This document shows, piece by piece, positions 63,453 through 64,000 of a DNA stretch of 64,000 nt. A program made the position numbers and the translations under genes. The notes under the pieces were generated by a model. It did not search any database and was not told where the DNA came from. It worked only from the letters and a program-made list of their open reading frames with translations. Every line of letters begins with the position of its first letter. Within the stretch, counting starts at the first letter, position 1. This DNA is from Paracoccus sp. JM45 (lineage in GTDB: Bacteria; Pseudomonadota; Alphaproteobacteria; Rhodobacterales; Rhodobacteraceae), in NCBI RefSeq assembly GCF_003590715.1, contig NZ_QQVY01000004.1, positions 62,001 to 126,000 on the forward strand, read 5' to 3'.

Positions 63453-64000
63453 TTAGCGAAGGCGACCGATGGCATAGGTCGGGCTGCGGTCACGTTCCAT
63501 CAGCCAGTCATGCAACTGCGCCTCGGCGGGATTTTCGACGTCAGACCCGAAGGCTGCCGCGGCAAGACCACCGGTGACAAAGATTGAATCGATCCCCTGC
63601 TGCATGGCACCCAGAATATCGGTGTCGATCCCGTCACCCACCGCAAGGCAGCGGGTATCGGCATCAAGCCCCATCAGGCGACGCGCTCGGTCATAGATCG
63701 GCGCATGCGGTTTGCCGAAATAATGCGTTGTGCCGCCCATGTTTTCATAAAACTCGGCCAAGGCACCGGCGCAATAGATACGCGTTTCCCCCATATCGAC
63801 CACGATATCAGGGTTCGCGCACAGCATCGGAACGCCCCGCTCCACCAAGGGCTGGAAACGGTCACGATAATCTTCTGGCGTTTCGTTCAATTCATCGAAC
63901 GGCCCCGAAGCGACAATACCCTCGGCATCGGACGGTTCGACCCGTTCGACCGCAGGGCTGGCCGCATGTTCGGCGGGAATGTCAGTGAAGAAACCGAAGT
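63453..64000 (-). CDS. HAD-IIA family hydrolase (TIGR01459-like), partial
   Basis: The frame is open from the right edge down to its stop, so the start codon and N-terminal nucleophile motif lie outside the window. The visible 181 residues include LCANPDIVVDMG, a lysine in FGKPHAPIYDRA and the C-terminal motif LAVGDGIDTDILGAMQQGIDSIFVTGG, which binds magnesium. This is the layout of HAD subclass IIA sugar-phosphate or nucleotide phosphatases; the TIGR01459 subgroup is common in alphaproteobacteria and uncharacterised. It ends at an intrinsic terminator. Confidence 0.85.
   Translation of the reverse strand, partial: FGFFTDIPAEHAASPAVERVEPSDAEGIVASGPFDELNETPEDYRDRFQPLVERGVPMLCANPDIVVDMGETRIYCAGALAEFYENMGGTTHYFGKPHAPIYDRARRLMGLDADTRCLAVGDGIDTDILGAMQQGIDSIFVTGGLAAAAFGSDVENPAEAQLHDWLMERDRSPTYAIGRLR

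Noticed and set aside
1..64000. CRISPR arrays, insertion sequences, rRNA genes
   Set aside because: No regularly spaced repeats, transposase-like products, terminal inverted repeats or rRNA sequence were seen on reading through the window.

Overview
The window looks like chromosome of an alphaproteobacterium of the order Rhodobacterales (Rhodobacteraceae/Roseobacteraceae). The reasons are GC-rich coding DNA, a fused ispDF, a tightly packed SUF operon, a trgB-cysK pair, davAB with roseobacter-style TRAP transport, a gene-transfer-agent (GTA) type holin/endolysin, and alphaproteobacterial CtrA, LexA and PhaR box sequences. The genus cannot be fixed from sequence alone. No CRISPR array, insertion sequence, integrase or rRNA was seen. 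There is one tRNA (Ser, anticodon CGA). Coding density is very high, with many 1-4 nt ATGA/TGATG overlaps and several convergent pairs whose stop codons overlap or abut.

Layout. 1-4.3 kb (minus): DUF2059 protein, TrgB-like Nudix protein, cysK and a mechanosensitive-channel gene cut by the left edge. 4.4 kb: tRNA-Ser. 4.6-14.5 kb: an amino-acid uptake and catabolism region with an Asp/Glu-type racemase, a permease, a TRAP transporter (dctP, fused dctQM), lysine 2-monooxygenase (davB), a DadA-like dehydrogenase, a LysR regulator and 5-aminovaleramide amidohydrolase (davA). Together davB and davA give the first two steps of the delta-aminovalerate route of lysine breakdown. 14.7-18.4 kb: an I78 inhibitor lipoprotein, uvrB under a LexA box, and a second DadA-like enzyme. 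18.5-26.8 kb (minus): coaBC, an IscS-like desulfurase, sufB, sufC, sufD, two YIP1-like membrane proteins and sufS, i.e. Fe-S cluster assembly joined to CoA synthesis. 26.9 kb: comM with a perfect CtrA box.

28.4-38.2 kb: gshB, yraN, rsmI and an LpoA-like lipoprotein, then glnD, murJ, a rhomboid homologue lacking its catalytic residues, and trpS. 38.2-44.3 kb: a structured leader plus a SulP transporter and a universal stress protein; an H-NOX-like/GGDEF pair in which the H-NOX has lost the heme ligand; DUF3572; and a PleD-like cyclase with a decayed first receiver. 44.3-46.2 kb: DUF983, a NUDT19-like Nudix protein and paaG.

46.2-51.3 kb (minus): a cytochrome c maturation set (ccmE, ccmF, ccmH) with a GH108 endolysin and 3-TM holin lodged between ccmE and ccmF, preceded by a second perfect CtrA box; then murI. 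51.3-55.8 kb: a fused indolepyruvate ferredoxin oxidoreductase and a divergent LysR regulator. 55.8-56.1 kb: an intergenic stretch with a PhaR-type palindrome and a strong terminator, a candidate small RNA. 56.1-64 kb: purL, ispDF, pgpA, pncC (plus), then ltaE, ycgN-like, ribF, a PhaJ/MaoC-like hydratase with its own PhaR-type box, and a HAD hydrolase cut by the right edge (minus).

The most interesting theme is that the only two perfect CtrA boxes noticed (TTAA-N7-TTAAC) sit in front of comM (DNA uptake/recombination) and in front of the GTA-type lysis cassette. This suggests coordinated control of GTA release and GTA DNA acquisition.
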